Assembly (NCBI GenBank): GCA_964472725.1
Contig: CAYYLZ010000001.1
Coordinates: 1-64,000, forward strand
Direction of reading: 5' to 3'
Source: RGIG6375 sp964472725
Lineage (GTDB): Bacteria > Bacillota > Clostridia > Oscillospirales > Oscillospiraceae
Length of the DNA stretch: 64,000 nt
Shown here: piece by piece, positions 30,395 to 39,008 of the stretch
Layout of the letters: each line of letters opens with the position of its first letter
How positions within the stretch are numbered: the stretch's first letter is position 1
Notes under the pieces: generated by a model
What the model was told of the DNA's origin: nothing
What the model saw: the letters and a program-made list of their open reading frames with translations, nothing else
Databases searched by the model: none
Program-made: the position numbers and the translations under genes

Positions 30395-30955
30395 TTATTC
30401 CACCCAGTATTTTATATTCGGCTTGGGATAGTCAACGCCGAAGGTCTCGACCTCCACATGAACCATAAATTCGTCAACTACGGGCTGTGGTACCTTGATT
30501 TGCTCAAAGCCCTTCATGGGCACTTCCTGCAGCTCCACGTTCTCAATGCGTTCCACTTCATCGTAGCCGTCAATGACCTTGCCGAAGGCTGCGTATTTGC
30601 CCTGCAGGCGCTCTCTTGCATCGTCGGAGAGGGTGATAAAAAACTCGCAGCCGTGAGCTTCATCGGTGCCGTTGCCCGCCATGGCCACAATGCCTTTTTC
30701 GAATATCAAATCATTTTTGATGCCGTTGGACTCAAACTCGCCCTCCAGCATAAAGTCACAGCGCTTGTCATCAAAGAAGCAGTAGGAGGGCTGCAGAACG
30801 AAGCCCCGAACCACACGCTTTATCAAACGGTTCTCGTACATATTCTCACGGGCTGCCCAAATAAAGCTGTTGACGGTATTGGGGGCGTGCTCCGGATAGA
30901 GCTCCACTGTAATAATACCTTTGGTGGTATGGATTTTCGCGATTGGATTATTCAT
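30395..30955 (-). CDS. Cyclophilin-type peptidyl-prolyl isomerase
   Basis: A 186-residue protein. IHTTKGIITVELYPEHAPNT (8-27) starts the cyclophilin fold; VVRGFVLQ, GIVAMAGNGTDEAHGCEFFI and FGKVIDGYDEVERIENV correspond to the active-site strands (family R-x-x-x-x-F, G-x-Q-F-F-I). It accelerates proline isomerisation in protein folding. There is no signal peptide, so it is cytosolic. GGAGG lies 9 nt before the ATG; its own promoter is at 30987-31016. It stands alone. Confidence 0.92.
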   Translation of the reverse strand: MNNPIAKIHTTKGIITVELYPEHAPNTVNSFIWAARENMYENRLIKRVVRGFVLQPSYCFFDDKRCDFMLEGEFESNGIKNDLIFEKGIVAMAGNGTDEAHGCEFFITLSDDARERLQGKYAAFGKVIDGYDEVERIENVELQEVPMKGFEQIKVPQPVVDEFMVHVEVETFGVDYPKPNIKYWVE

Positions 30956-30986
30956 ATTGAGGCCTCCTCATAGACTTACTGCCTGC

Positions 30987-31016
30987 ATTATAGCACAAGC
31001 CTCCGCTAAAGGCCAA
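30987..31016 (-). promoter_or_regulatory. Promoter of the cyclophilin gene
   Basis: Minus strand: TTGGCC (31016-31011), 18-bp spacer, TATAAT (30992-30987) with an extended TG. The remaining gap up to 31189 shows nothing else. Confidence 0.7.
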
Positions 31017-31188
31017 TAGCATATTCCTTTGAATTTTTGAGCCTTTTTGCGCAAAAAGCTGGCTTTCGTTTCCGGTAAACTCGGCCTTAGGAGAATCTTG
31101 TATTCCGTATGGGTTTTGCAGCAATAAACGGCATATTTTACGGGCCTGAGACAGGAACGGAATTTGGCAGCTTCACATTGGAAACGTA

Positions 31189-31238
31189 TAAAAATATCCC
31201 CGTGTCCGCGAATTGAATGTGGCACGGGGATATTTTTA
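31189..31238. terminator. Terminator of the peptide-transport operon
   Basis: Perfect 16-bp arms TAAAAATATCCCCGTG (31189-31204) and CACGGGGATATTTTTA (31223-31238). The A/T ends make it active on both strands. It lies 29 bp beyond the stop of the last transporter gene. Confidence 0.8.
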
Positions 31239-31266
31239 TAGAAGGAAGAAATCCGGGAAATGACGT

Positions 31267-32244
31267 TTACAACTGTGCGGTGATATGACCGCAGGCAACG
31301 AAATGTCCGCCGCCTATATCCACCAGTCGCTGCTCACAGCGAGAGCATTCTTCGCTTGCGTTGGGGCAGCGCGTATGCAACCGGCAGCCGGATGGGGGAT
31401 CAAGCGGACTTGGCGGCTCTCCCAACAGGGAAAGACGCTCCTTTTTTGTGCCGTATTCCGGCACCGGAATGGCGGAAAGAAGGGTGCGCGTATACGGGTG
31501 GAGGGGATTGGAGAAAAGCTCATGCTTATCTGCCATTTCCACAATCTTACCCAAATACATGACTATTATCCTGTCACATAAATAACGTACCACGCTCAGA
31601 TCATGGGAGATAAACAGGTAGGAAATGCCCATCTCCCGCTGCAGCTCTTTCATCAGGTTGAGTATCTGGGCTCTTACGGATACGTCGAGAGCGGAAACAG
31701 GTTCGTCGCATACGATAAGCTCCGGGGCGGAAATTACGGCGCGGGCGATCACTACTCGCTGGCGCTGTCCGCCGGAAAGCTCGTGGGGATAGCGGTGTAT
31801 ATGGGAATCGGAGAGACCGACCCTTTTGAGCAGCTCAACAGCACGGTTTGTCTGTTCCTCGTCGCTGCCTATCCCGAATACCTTCAGGGGTTCCTTCACA
31901 TATTCGAGAATTGTCTTTCGTGGATTAATTGAAGCGTAGGGGTCCTGAAAGACTATCTGCATTCTGTGTCTGTATTGGCGCATTTCATTGGTAGTGAGCG
32001 CGGTTATATCGCTGCCGTCGAAAATGAGCTTGCCGTCGCTGGGGTCTTGAAGCTTCAGTATCGTACGGCCGAGAGTGGTTTTGCCGCAGCCGGATTCGCC
32101 CACTACACCGAGTATCTCGCCCTTATTGACGGTGAAGGAAACATCGTCCAATGCCTTTACCGTTTTAAGCGGACGTCCCAATATATCTTTTTTGGTAACG
32201 TAATACTTTTTCAGATTTTCTATCTGATACAAGGATTCTGCCAT
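31267..32244 (-). CDS. Peptide ABC transporter ATP-binding protein (DppF/OppF-like)
   Basis: A 325-residue protein. Walker A GESGCGKTT (about 49-57), signature LSGGQRQR, Walker B LIVCDEPVSALDVS and H-loop SHDLS. The C-terminal GCRLHTRCPNASEECSRCEQ is the cysteine-rich tail found in peptide importer ATPases. Together with DppD it energises import. It is the last gene of the seven-gene minus-strand operon and its ATG is 2 nt from the stop of the upstream dppD-like gene. Confidence 0.93.
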   Translation of the reverse strand: MAESLYQIENLKKYYVTKKDILGRPLKTVKALDDVSFTVNKGEILGVVGESGCGKTTLGRTILKLQDPSDGKLIFDGSDITALTTNEMRQYRHRMQIVFQDPYASINPRKTILEYVKEPLKVFGIGSDEEQTNRAVELLKRVGLSDSHIHRYPHELSGGQRQRVVIARAVISAPELIVCDEPVSALDVSVRAQILNLMKELQREMGISYLFISHDLSVVRYLCDRIIVMYLGKIVEMADKHELFSNPLHPYTRTLLSAIPVPEYGTKKERLSLLGEPPSPLDPPSGCRLHTRCPNASEECSRCEQRLVDIGGGHFVACGHITAQL

Positions 32245-32246
32245 CG

Positions 32247-33221
32247 CTACACCTCCTGCTCATATTTCCAGCAGCGCACAGTGCCGCTGCCGGCAGGAAA
32301 TATCGGGGGGATCTGCTCCCTGCACTTATCCGTTGCATAGGGGCAGCGGTCGGCAAAGCGGCAGCCCGCGGGCATTTCCTCGAGGGTAGGAACCTTACCG
32401 GGAATGGTGAACAGCTCAGCTGCGTCCTCGTCCGAGCGGGGGATAGCCTTAAGCAGACCCTGCGTATAGGGGTGGAGCGGAGCTTTGAAAATGTTCTCCG
32501 TGGAATTCTGCTCCACCACCTGACCGGCGTACATTACTATAACGCGGTCGGTCGCCTCCGCCACAACACCCATGTCATGAGTTATGAGCATTATCGCCGT
32601 ATCGGAGGAATGCTTGAGTTCGTCCATAAGATCAAGTATCTGAGCCTGAATGGTAACGTCAAGGGCTGTGGTGGGTTCGTCCGCTATCAGTACATCCGGG
32701 CAGCACAGCATTGCCATGGCTATCATCACTCTCTGGCGCATTCCGCCGGAAAGCTGGTGGGGATATTCGTGTATGCGCTGTCCGGGTTCGGGGATCTCCA
32801 CTCGATGCAGCATTTCCTCGCTCAGCTTGAGCGCTTCCTTTTTGGACATTTTTCGATGGGAGCGTATCATTTCCGCCATTTGGTCGCCTATTGTATAGAC
32901 GGGGTTCAAACTGGTCATAGGCTCCTGAAATATCATGGATATTTCCTTGCCGCGAACCTTTCTCTGCTCCTTTTCGGACATGGCGGTAAGCTCCTTGCCG
33001 GAAAGGATAACCTTTCCGGCGCTGATGCGCCCACTGTACTTGGGCAGTAGACCCATAATGGCGTTTGCCGTTACGCTTTTTCCGCAGCCGGATTCGCCAA
33101 CGATGCCAAGGCACTGCCCCTTGTACAGCTCGAAGCTTATGTCTTCCACAGCGGAGACTTCTCTTTTGTTGATTTTAAAACTGACGCACAGTCCATCAAC
33201 CTTTAAAACCGGCGTATGCAT
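32247..33221 (-). CDS. Peptide ABC transporter ATP-binding protein (DppD/OppD-like)
   Basis: A 324-residue protein. Walker A GESGCGKS (about 43-50), IFQEPMTSLNP Q-loop, signature LSGGMRQR, Walker B VLIADEPTTALDVT and HDMGVV H-loop, with the C-terminal CRFADRCPYATDKC tail. The pair of non-identical ATPases is typical for the Dpp/Opp class. It lies 13 nt downstream of the binding-protein gene. Confidence 0.93.
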   Translation of the reverse strand: MHTPVLKVDGLCVSFKINKREVSAVEDISFELYKGQCLGIVGESGCGKSVTANAIMGLLPKYSGRISAGKVILSGKELTAMSEKEQRKVRGKEISMIFQEPMTSLNPVYTIGDQMAEMIRSHRKMSKKEALKLSEEMLHRVEIPEPGQRIHEYPHQLSGGMRQRVMIAMAMLCCPDVLIADEPTTALDVTIQAQILDLMDELKHSSDTAIMLITHDMGVVAEATDRVIVMYAGQVVEQNSTENIFKAPLHPYTQGLLKAIPRSDEDAAELFTIPGKVPTLEEMPAGCRFADRCPYATDKCREQIPPIFPAGSGTVRCWKYEQEV

Positions 33222-33234
33222 ATGCTACCTCGGA

Positions 33235-34917
33235 TCAGCTGATGTCCCACAGCCAGGAAGCCTGGTTGTAGTTGGCGTTGTTGAAAAGGTCTACGTTGCT
33301 TATTCCGGGAGCGGTAGCGGAATAGGCGCCATACTGGACTATAGTGCTCTGAGGAACGTTCTCAAGCTCCCAATTCTGGAATGCCTGAATGATTGCCAAC
33401 TCGTCCTCGGGCTGCTGCACGGACATGTAGCCGCCGAAGATGGGCAGAATGGCGGAGGTGTCGTTATGCATGAACAGGGAGTCTGCATAAAGGGCATAGA
33501 TACCCATGATCTTGGTGGGGACATAGGTGATGCCGATGGACCAGATAGCGCAGCTGTACTGGAACTGCTCGGTGTCGCCAAGGTCGGTTATCATGGCCTG
33601 CTGGATGGTTGCCATCTCGTCCTGCTTGATTTCAACGGCAATGCCGATAGGCTCAAGCTGGCTCTTTATCAGGGTAGCGGCATTCTCGCCGCCGGTGCTT
33701 ACAACGCCGATGACCAGCTTGCTGTCGGCACTCCAATCGCCGTCTGCAATGGCAGACTGAACCAGGGCAGCGGCTCTGTCGGGATCATAGATGTCCTTGG
33801 CAGTGTAGCCGGGGTAGGTGGGGAAGATGGCAGAGTTGTTGACTACGCCGTTGCCGCTGTAGAGCTTGTTGAGAATGTCCTGCTTGTTGATGCCGCAGTC
33901 AACTGCCTGACGGATCTTCTGAGGAACTCGCTTGTTGTTGAAGCAGAGGTTTACCTGGGTGGAGGGGTTGGCTTCCTTGACGATGTTGACATCGTCGTCG
34001 TCGAGATACAGCTCTGCGACCTCGGTGGTAAGGTTGAAGCCGAGAATATCCACGTCGCCGGAAATGATCTTATCAATGGCGGTGGAGGTGTCGATGACCT
34101 GCATTATCATGGTGCCGAACTGAGGTGCGCCCAGGTGATAGTCGGCGTCTGCCTTTAGGGTTATGGAGCTGTCGGTGACTTCGCTTTCATAAATGCAGGG
34201 GCCGGAGCCGATGGGTGCGTTCCAAAAATCGGAATTATAAATGGCCTCATCGCTCATGAGGGTTCCGTCCTCATTGGTGAAGCAGTGTTTGGGAAGAACG
34301 AACATTGCGTTCAGAGCAGCAGCCGTGTAGGAGTTCTGATTGTATGCGGAGTTCATCTTCAACTTCAGGGTGTATTCGTCAACTGCCTCGGCAGCGGCGG
34401 CGTCGGGCTCGAGCTCGATGCCGGTGGTGGCGTCAACGCCCTCAAGATACTTGGTGCCGGCGCGGTTCTGGAACTGGACCTCGGAGGTGGCGTAGAGCTT
34501 GTAGGAGAAAACATAGTCCTCAGCGGTTACCTTTTCGCCGTCGTGCCAGGTGGCGTCGGGATCAAGGTGGAAGGTGAGGGTCATGCCGTCCTCAGACCAC
34601 TCCCAGGACTCTGCGCCTCTGGGATGGAGCTTGCTTTCCTCGTCCATGTAAATGAGCTTGTCGAAAATCTGGCTGCCAACCTGGAAGGTGGTGCCGTTGA
34701 TGAAGTCGAATGGTCTGAGGGTTTCCCATGTCTTGGAAAGACCGAATACTATGGTGGGAGCTTCAGCGGGCTTTACTTCGGAGCCGGTGCTGCCTTCGCT
34801 GCCGGGAACATCGCTGGTTCCGCTGTCCTTACTGCAGCCGCCGAGCACTGCGGCGAGGCTGAGCAGCATAGCGACACAGAGTACTATGGATATAAGCTTT
34901 TTCAACTTGTTTTTCAT
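33235..34917 (-). CDS. Peptide/nickel-type ABC transporter substrate-binding lipoprotein
   Basis: A 560-residue protein. Signal peptide with lipobox LGGC (Cys28), then a Ser/Gly/Thr linker. The mature part has the SBP family 5 layout (LRPFDFINGTTFQVGSQIFD, LTFHLDPDATWHDGEKVTAE, then DYVFSYKLY). Anchored outside the membrane, it captures the ligand for the permease pair. Family 5 proteins bind peptides, but also nickel, opines and modified amino acids, so the ligand may be a cysteine-containing peptide or thiazoline given the enzymes in the same operon. It sits between dppC-like and dppD-like genes. Confidence 0.92.
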   Translation of the reverse strand: MKNKLKKLISIVLCVAMLLSLAAVLGGCSKDSGTSDVPGSEGSTGSEVKPAEAPTIVFGLSKTWETLRPFDFINGTTFQVGSQIFDKLIYMDEESKLHPRGAESWEWSEDGMTLTFHLDPDATWHDGEKVTAEDYVFSYKLYATSEVQFQNRAGTKYLEGVDATTGIELEPDAAAAEAVDEYTLKLKMNSAYNQNSYTAAALNAMFVLPKHCFTNEDGTLMSDEAIYNSDFWNAPIGSGPCIYESEVTDSSITLKADADYHLGAPQFGTMIMQVIDTSTAIDKIISGDVDILGFNLTTEVAELYLDDDDVNIVKEANPSTQVNLCFNNKRVPQKIRQAVDCGINKQDILNKLYSGNGVVNNSAIFPTYPGYTAKDIYDPDRAAALVQSAIADGDWSADSKLVIGVVSTGGENAATLIKSQLEPIGIAVEIKQDEMATIQQAMITDLGDTEQFQYSCAIWSIGITYVPTKIMGIYALYADSLFMHNDTSAILPIFGGYMSVQQPEDELAIIQAFQNWELENVPQSTIVQYGAYSATAPGISNVDLFNNANYNQASWLWDIS

Positions 34918-34945
34918 TGTGTTCTCCTCTTTTCGTTATTTAAAA

Positions 34946-35812
34946 TTATCTTGCCATTTTGGGGTCGAAGGCGTCTCTTATGCCTTCACCGAGAAGATTG
35001 ATAGACACTATGGTGAGTATCAGGAGTATGCTCGCCGGGACCCATATCCACGGCTCATGCTTCATAACGAAGGAAGACATGGCGTAGTTGATGGTCTTGC
35101 CCCAGGAGTTTTCAATTCCCACGCCGAGGAAGCTCAGTGACGCCTCGGAGAGGATACCGGTGGATACGCGGAAGGGGATAGTTACCAGCACCGGGCCGAG
35201 AACATTGGGCATTATATCCTGGAAAATAATTTTCAGATTGCCCTTTCCCAGCGCGCGGGAGGCCTCCACATATTCCTTTTGGGATACGGAGCGGACGTTA
35301 CTCTCTATCAGCTTTGCTGCGCTTGGCCAGCCAAGGAAGCCGAGAATGAAGCAAAGCACGCTCATGTTTGCGCCGAATATTGCCACCATAACCAGCATCA
35401 GAACAAGGGACGGGAAGGAAATAACGATCTCGGCGCAGCGCATAAGGATCGTATTGACTTTACCGCCGTAATATCCGGCTATGAGGCCCACGGGAACGCC
35501 GATAACCAGGCCGATAAGGGTCGAGCCGATGCCAATAATGAGGGAAACTCTGCCGCCGTAGAGCAGGCGGGAGTAGACGTCCTGATAAGCATCGGTGAGA
35601 CCGAGTATATGACCGGAGGCTTCGGGGGACTTTCCGAGGGCGTCGCCGTATACCGTGTTGGGGTCAAGACCCTGAATAATTGGCAGGAAAGTCACAAGAA
35701 GGATTTCGGCGACTACAAATATAAGGCCTATCATGGCTTTGGGATCCCGCAGCAGGCGGTACATAACGCCCTGCTTTTTCAGGCGGGGCTGAGTTGTTTT
35801 CTGTTTTTTCAT
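34946..35812 (-). CDS. Peptide ABC transporter permease (DppC-like)
   Basis: A 288-residue protein. An N-terminal hydrophobic helix (about 27-47) is followed by the BPD_transp_1 domain with five more spans; the EAA-like loop EASRALGKGNLKIIFQDIMP (about 180-199) contacts the ATPases. DppC-type features are the extra N-terminal soluble part and GLDPNTVYGDALGKSPEASG. The GAGGTGA ribosome binding site lies before the ATG; 11 nt after dppB. Confidence 0.93.
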   Translation of the reverse strand: MKKQKTTQPRLKKQGVMYRLLRDPKAMIGLIFVVAEILLVTFLPIIQGLDPNTVYGDALGKSPEASGHILGLTDAYQDVYSRLLYGGRVSLIIGIGSTLIGLVIGVPVGLIAGYYGGKVNTILMRCAEIVISFPSLVLMLVMVAIFGANMSVLCFILGFLGWPSAAKLIESNVRSVSQKEYVEASRALGKGNLKIIFQDIMPNVLGPVLVTIPFRVSTGILSEASLSFLGVGIENSWGKTINYAMSSFVMKHEPWIWVPASILLILTIVSINLLGEGIRDAFDPKMAR

Positions 35813-35823
35813 CTGTACTCACC

Positions 35824-36780
35824 TCAAACCCTCAGCCTTGGATCCAGCCATGTGTAGATAATGTCCAGAACAAGGTTTGTAAGCAAAACTATAATGATTA
35901 TCAGTGTGACAATTCCCATGATTACGGGGATATCACGCATATTGATGGCATCAACCAGATAGCTGCCCAGACCGGGCCACGAAAAGATACGCTCTATGAC
36001 TACCGAGCCACCGATAAGCGTAGGCACGGTAAGACCGATGGAGGTCACTATCGGAATGGATGCGTTTCTGAGCATGTGCTTGAACACAACCTTGTAATAA
36101 GGCAAGCCTTTTGACTTTGCGGTCTTGACATATTCCTCACTCATAACCTCCAGCATACTGCTGCGGGTCTGCTTGATAAACGCGCCCATGCAGGTGAACG
36201 CCTTTATGCAGGCCGGCAGGGCCAGATAAACGATGTACGGGTACTTGCCGCTGGTACTGTACTGGGAGGGCAGCAGATCCAACCATACGGAGAATATGTA
36301 TATACCCAATATGGAGAGCATAAAGCCCGGCAGGGAGTTGCCCAAAAAGGTCAGAACGGTGGATATATTATCGACTATACCCTTGGGACGCAGAGCGGAG
36401 AGTATGCCCAGCGGGATCGCGATAATGATGCCCAGTCCAAGACCGGTTCCCATGAGTATAAGCGTGGGGACTATTCTTTCGCCTATTACTCCTATAACGG
36501 TCTTGCTCAGGTTGCCGTAGGTGTTGCCCCATGTTCCGGAAAACAGCGACTTTATCCAGTTTATATATTGCTGGACTATGCCGACGTCAAGGCCGTATTT
36601 GTGATATATGGCCGCTTCCATTTCAGCTGTGACCTGAGTGCCTGCCAATATGGTTTTTGTTACCTCCGCCTCCGCCGCATTTTCGCCGGGCATCAGGGAG
36701 AGAAGCAGATAGACAATAAACGTAAGCCCGATGAATATCGGTATCATCATAAGTATTCGTTTGATAATGTACTTCAGCAT
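35824..36780 (-). CDS. Peptide ABC transporter permease (DppB-like)
   Basis: A 318-residue protein. MLKYIIKRILMMIPIFIGLT is the classical DppB start. Six transmembrane segments are visible. The loop EEYVKTAKSKGLPYYKVVFK (about 210-229) is the EAA motif, and RIFSWPGLGSYLVDAI is also conserved. With the DppC-like protein it forms the channel. It lies 34 nt downstream of the ATC-hydrolase family gene. Confidence 0.93.
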   Translation of the reverse strand: MLKYIIKRILMMIPIFIGLTFIVYLLLSLMPGENAAEAEVTKTILAGTQVTAEMEAAIYHKYGLDVGIVQQYINWIKSLFSGTWGNTYGNLSKTVIGVIGERIVPTLILMGTGLGLGIIIAIPLGILSALRPKGIVDNISTVLTFLGNSLPGFMLSILGIYIFSVWLDLLPSQYSTSGKYPYIVYLALPACIKAFTCMGAFIKQTRSSMLEVMSEEYVKTAKSKGLPYYKVVFKHMLRNASIPIVTSIGLTVPTLIGGSVVIERIFSWPGLGSYLVDAINMRDIPVIMGIVTLIIIIVLLTNLVLDIIYTWLDPRLRV

Positions 36781-36814
36781 ATCAGCACTTCCGAATCACT
36801 ATTATCATGCATCA

Positions 36815-37336
36815 TCACTGATCCTTCTTCTTTGTGAAGACCAGCTTACATACGTGATCACCCTTGGCGATAGCCTTCTGCAGATCCAGAGTGAAGCCCA
36901 TTTCTTCGGCGATGATGTGGTCGCCGACCATGGCGCTGTCGCAAAGCTCGCCGATTTCCTCATCGCTGAGACCCATGCTCTGCCATGCCTGCACCAGGGG
37001 ACAGAAGTGGTATTCCAGATCGGCCTTATCGGGGCTCGTTTCGATGAACTCCGCCTCATAAGCACCAACACCTACGGGACCACCCAGCATCTTTTGCGCA
37101 AATTCACCCACGTTGGCAGGATCGTCCATCTTAGCCTTGATGCCGCGGGCAGTTTCAATGCTTGCCTTGCGCTGAACTTCTGCGGAAACGGGAGTCAGAT
37201 CAATGCCCTGATTTGCGGCTTCCTTCTTGGTCATGTAATTTCTCTTGGAGTAGGCAACGACTGCTGCGCGATAGGCGAGGGCAGGCAGAAAATCAGTGGT
37301 GGACTGATTTACGATAACGGACTTTTCTTCACTCAT
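36815..37336 (-). CDS. ATC-hydrolase family protein (PF14196-like)
   Basis: A 173-residue protein. AEFIETSPDKADLEYHFCPL (about 92-111), VQAWQSMGLSDEEIGELCD and CKLVFTKKK match the L-2-amino-thiazoline-4-carboxylate hydrolase family, small proteins with conserved H-F-C-P and a C-terminal CxL strand. The named enzyme opens 2-aminothiazoline-4-carboxylate to carbamoyl-cysteine on the way to L-cysteine. Many relatives in Clostridia are uncharacterised, so the name is not a proven activity. It lies directly behind the cysteine desulfidase gene, which would degrade its product. AAAGGAC precedes the ATG. Confidence 0.7.
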   Translation of the reverse strand: MSEEKSVIVNQSTTDFLPALAYRAAVVAYSKRNYMTKKEAANQGIDLTPVSAEVQRKASIETARGIKAKMDDPANVGEFAQKMLGGPVGVGAYEAEFIETSPDKADLEYHFCPLVQAWQSMGLSDEEIGELCDSAMVGDHIIAEEMGFTLDLQKAIAKGDHVCKLVFTKKKDQ

Positions 37337-37415
37337 AACTTTTTGTCCTTTCTCTATTTATTTTTATGTACTTGATTTATTCAGCTGCCCGCGAGGCGGG
37401 CTTTATGCTTGGAAC

Positions 37416-38708
37416 TCAGAAGCAGACCTGCTTTGTCATTATGCGAAGTATTTCCCTGTCGGTGTCCTTCATGCCGAATTTACCCACATGGCCCACATTT
37501 TTCATGGTGACCTCAATATCCTCGCAGACAATGCCTTCGCCGTCCGGGAACTGCAGCCCGCGCAGACTCAGCTCGTTTGCCATCAGCGCCGCGTCCACCG
37601 CGGAAGCTATCTTTGCCGCGCAGGAGGCCTTGGCGCCGTCGCATATTATGCCGCCGGCATTGGCAAGGGTGTTTGTTACCGTTCTGAAAATGGCTTCCGC
37701 GTCCCCGCCACAAAGATAAGTGATGCCCGCGCCAGCACCTGCAGCGGCGGATACCGCACCGCAGAAAGCGGAGAGGTTGCCGATATAATATTTTTGATGC
37801 ATAGCTACAAGGTTGCTGATAATTAGCGCCCGGAAAAGCTTCTCGCGGGAAACCTTAAGTGCCTTTCCGTACTCTATTACAGGCAGGGATACTGTTATTC
37901 CTTGATTTCCGCTGCCGGAGTTGATGACTACCGGCAGGGTGCAGCCGCTCATACGAGCGTCTGAACCGGCGGCGGCGTACGCCTTGGCGCGCTCGCGCAC
38001 GTTTTCGCCGTAGGCGTCAAGAATCGTGCGGCCTACCTGACAACCGCAGCTGTTTTCCAAGCCGTATTCTGCGATAGCGGTGTTCATCTCTATCTGCCGC
38101 TGAAGAAGCTTTTCAACCTTGCTTATATCCACGGTTGCGGCGAAGTCGAGAATGCCGTCCATGTTAAGGGCAGCTTTGAGAATTGCCGTGTCCTGAGACG
38201 CAGAATGGGCAGACTCCTCATCGGACACATCAAGCAAAATCTCGCCGTTCTGTTCAAGATGTATAAAGCGGGTATGATACCGGGAGATGACGGCGCGTGC
38301 TCTGTTGTCTCCGGAAGTCAGTACTACGTCAATGTAGAGATTGTCCACGTCGGGTTTGACGCTGTAGGTAACTTTGCCGTCTTTGACCCATTCCGAGGCT
38401 TTTTGCCGCTCGGCGTCGTTTACCGCGGTCAGCACCTCCAGTTCCAGCTCCGGATCGCCGCCCAGCGCGCCCAGGGCCGCGGCAATCTCCACACCTTTTT
38501 GGCCGCCCGAATTGGGAACCTTTACGCCCTTTACGTTCTTGATAACGTTTCCGCTGCAGCAGATTTCGGCTTTCTCTGGGTCTGCACCCAAAAGCTGCCT
38601 CGCCTTAGCGGCTGCCAGCGCTATTGAGATCGGTTCGGTGCAGCCGAGAGCGGGAACCAGCTCGCTGCTCAATATGCGTAGATATGTTTCCACGAGCCTT
38701 TCGTCCAT
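37416..38708 (-). CDS. L-cysteine desulfidase family protein (CyuA/UPF0597-like)
   Basis: A 430-residue protein. GCTEPISIALAAAKA (22-36), NSGGQKGVEIAAALGAL, NSCGCQVGRTILDAYGENV, NSGSGNQGITVSLPVIEYGK and LCGGDAEAI are the family blocks. The cysteines of GCTEP, CGGD and CDGAKASC are candidate ligands for the [4Fe-4S] cluster shared with L-serine dehydratase alpha. Characterised members split L-cysteine into pyruvate, ammonia and sulfide. It is the first gene of the operon, with AAGGAGG before the ATG, facing a 41-bp inverted repeat and a divergent GntR-type regulator, which suggests induction by the substrate. Confidence 0.88.
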   Translation of the reverse strand: MDERLVETYLRILSSELVPALGCTEPISIALAAAKARQLLGADPEKAEICCSGNVIKNVKGVKVPNSGGQKGVEIAAALGALGGDPELELEVLTAVNDAERQKASEWVKDGKVTYSVKPDVDNLYIDVVLTSGDNRARAVISRYHTRFIHLEQNGEILLDVSDEESAHSASQDTAILKAALNMDGILDFAATVDISKVEKLLQRQIEMNTAIAEYGLENSCGCQVGRTILDAYGENVRERAKAYAAAGSDARMSGCTLPVVINSGSGNQGITVSLPVIEYGKALKVSREKLFRALIISNLVAMHQKYYIGNLSAFCGAVSAAAGAGAGITYLCGGDAEAIFRTVTNTLANAGGIICDGAKASCAAKIASAVDAALMANELSLRGLQFPDGEGIVCEDIEVTMKNVGHVGKFGMKDTDREILRIMTKQVCF

Positions 38709-38740
38709 GCCAAACCTCCTTGTATTACTAATAATATTGA

Positions 38741-38781
38741 GTTTAACAATACCACTAATAATATCAGTGATATTGTTAAAC
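38741..38781. promoter_or_regulatory. 41-bp inverted repeat, likely GntR operator
   Basis: Arms GTTTAACAATACCACT (38741-38756) and AGTGATATTGTTAAAC (38766-38781) match at 15 of 16 positions around a 9-bp AT spacer. It lies 32 bp upstream of the desulfidase start and 228 bp upstream of the GntR gene. Flanking direct TTACTAATAATATT/CACTAATAATATC repeats add a further half-site-like element. Confidence 0.7.
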
Positions 38782-38930
38782 TATGATAGCATAAATCGCT
38801 AAAGTATGGCTATCGTAAATATTGCCAAAATAAAGAGCCGAAATTTGAAATTTTTAGCATAATGTGCTGTTGAACTTTGATTTTTTGCGGTTATAGCGCT
38901 GTGGCAGGACCGTTTGCAGGGAGTTCGGGC

Positions 38931-38959
38931 TTGTTTTTTTACAGTGAATTTGATATAAT
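38931..38959 (+). promoter_or_regulatory. Promoter of the GntR/FCD gene
   Basis: TTGTTT (38931-38936), 17-bp spacer, TATAAT (38954-38959), about 43 nt before the transcription-coupled ribosome binding site AAAGGCGG. Confidence 0.65.
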
Positions 38960-39008
38960 TATTAAAAAATGAGAACGATTTAAAGAGGTAGAAAGAAAGG
39001 CGGTGCTT

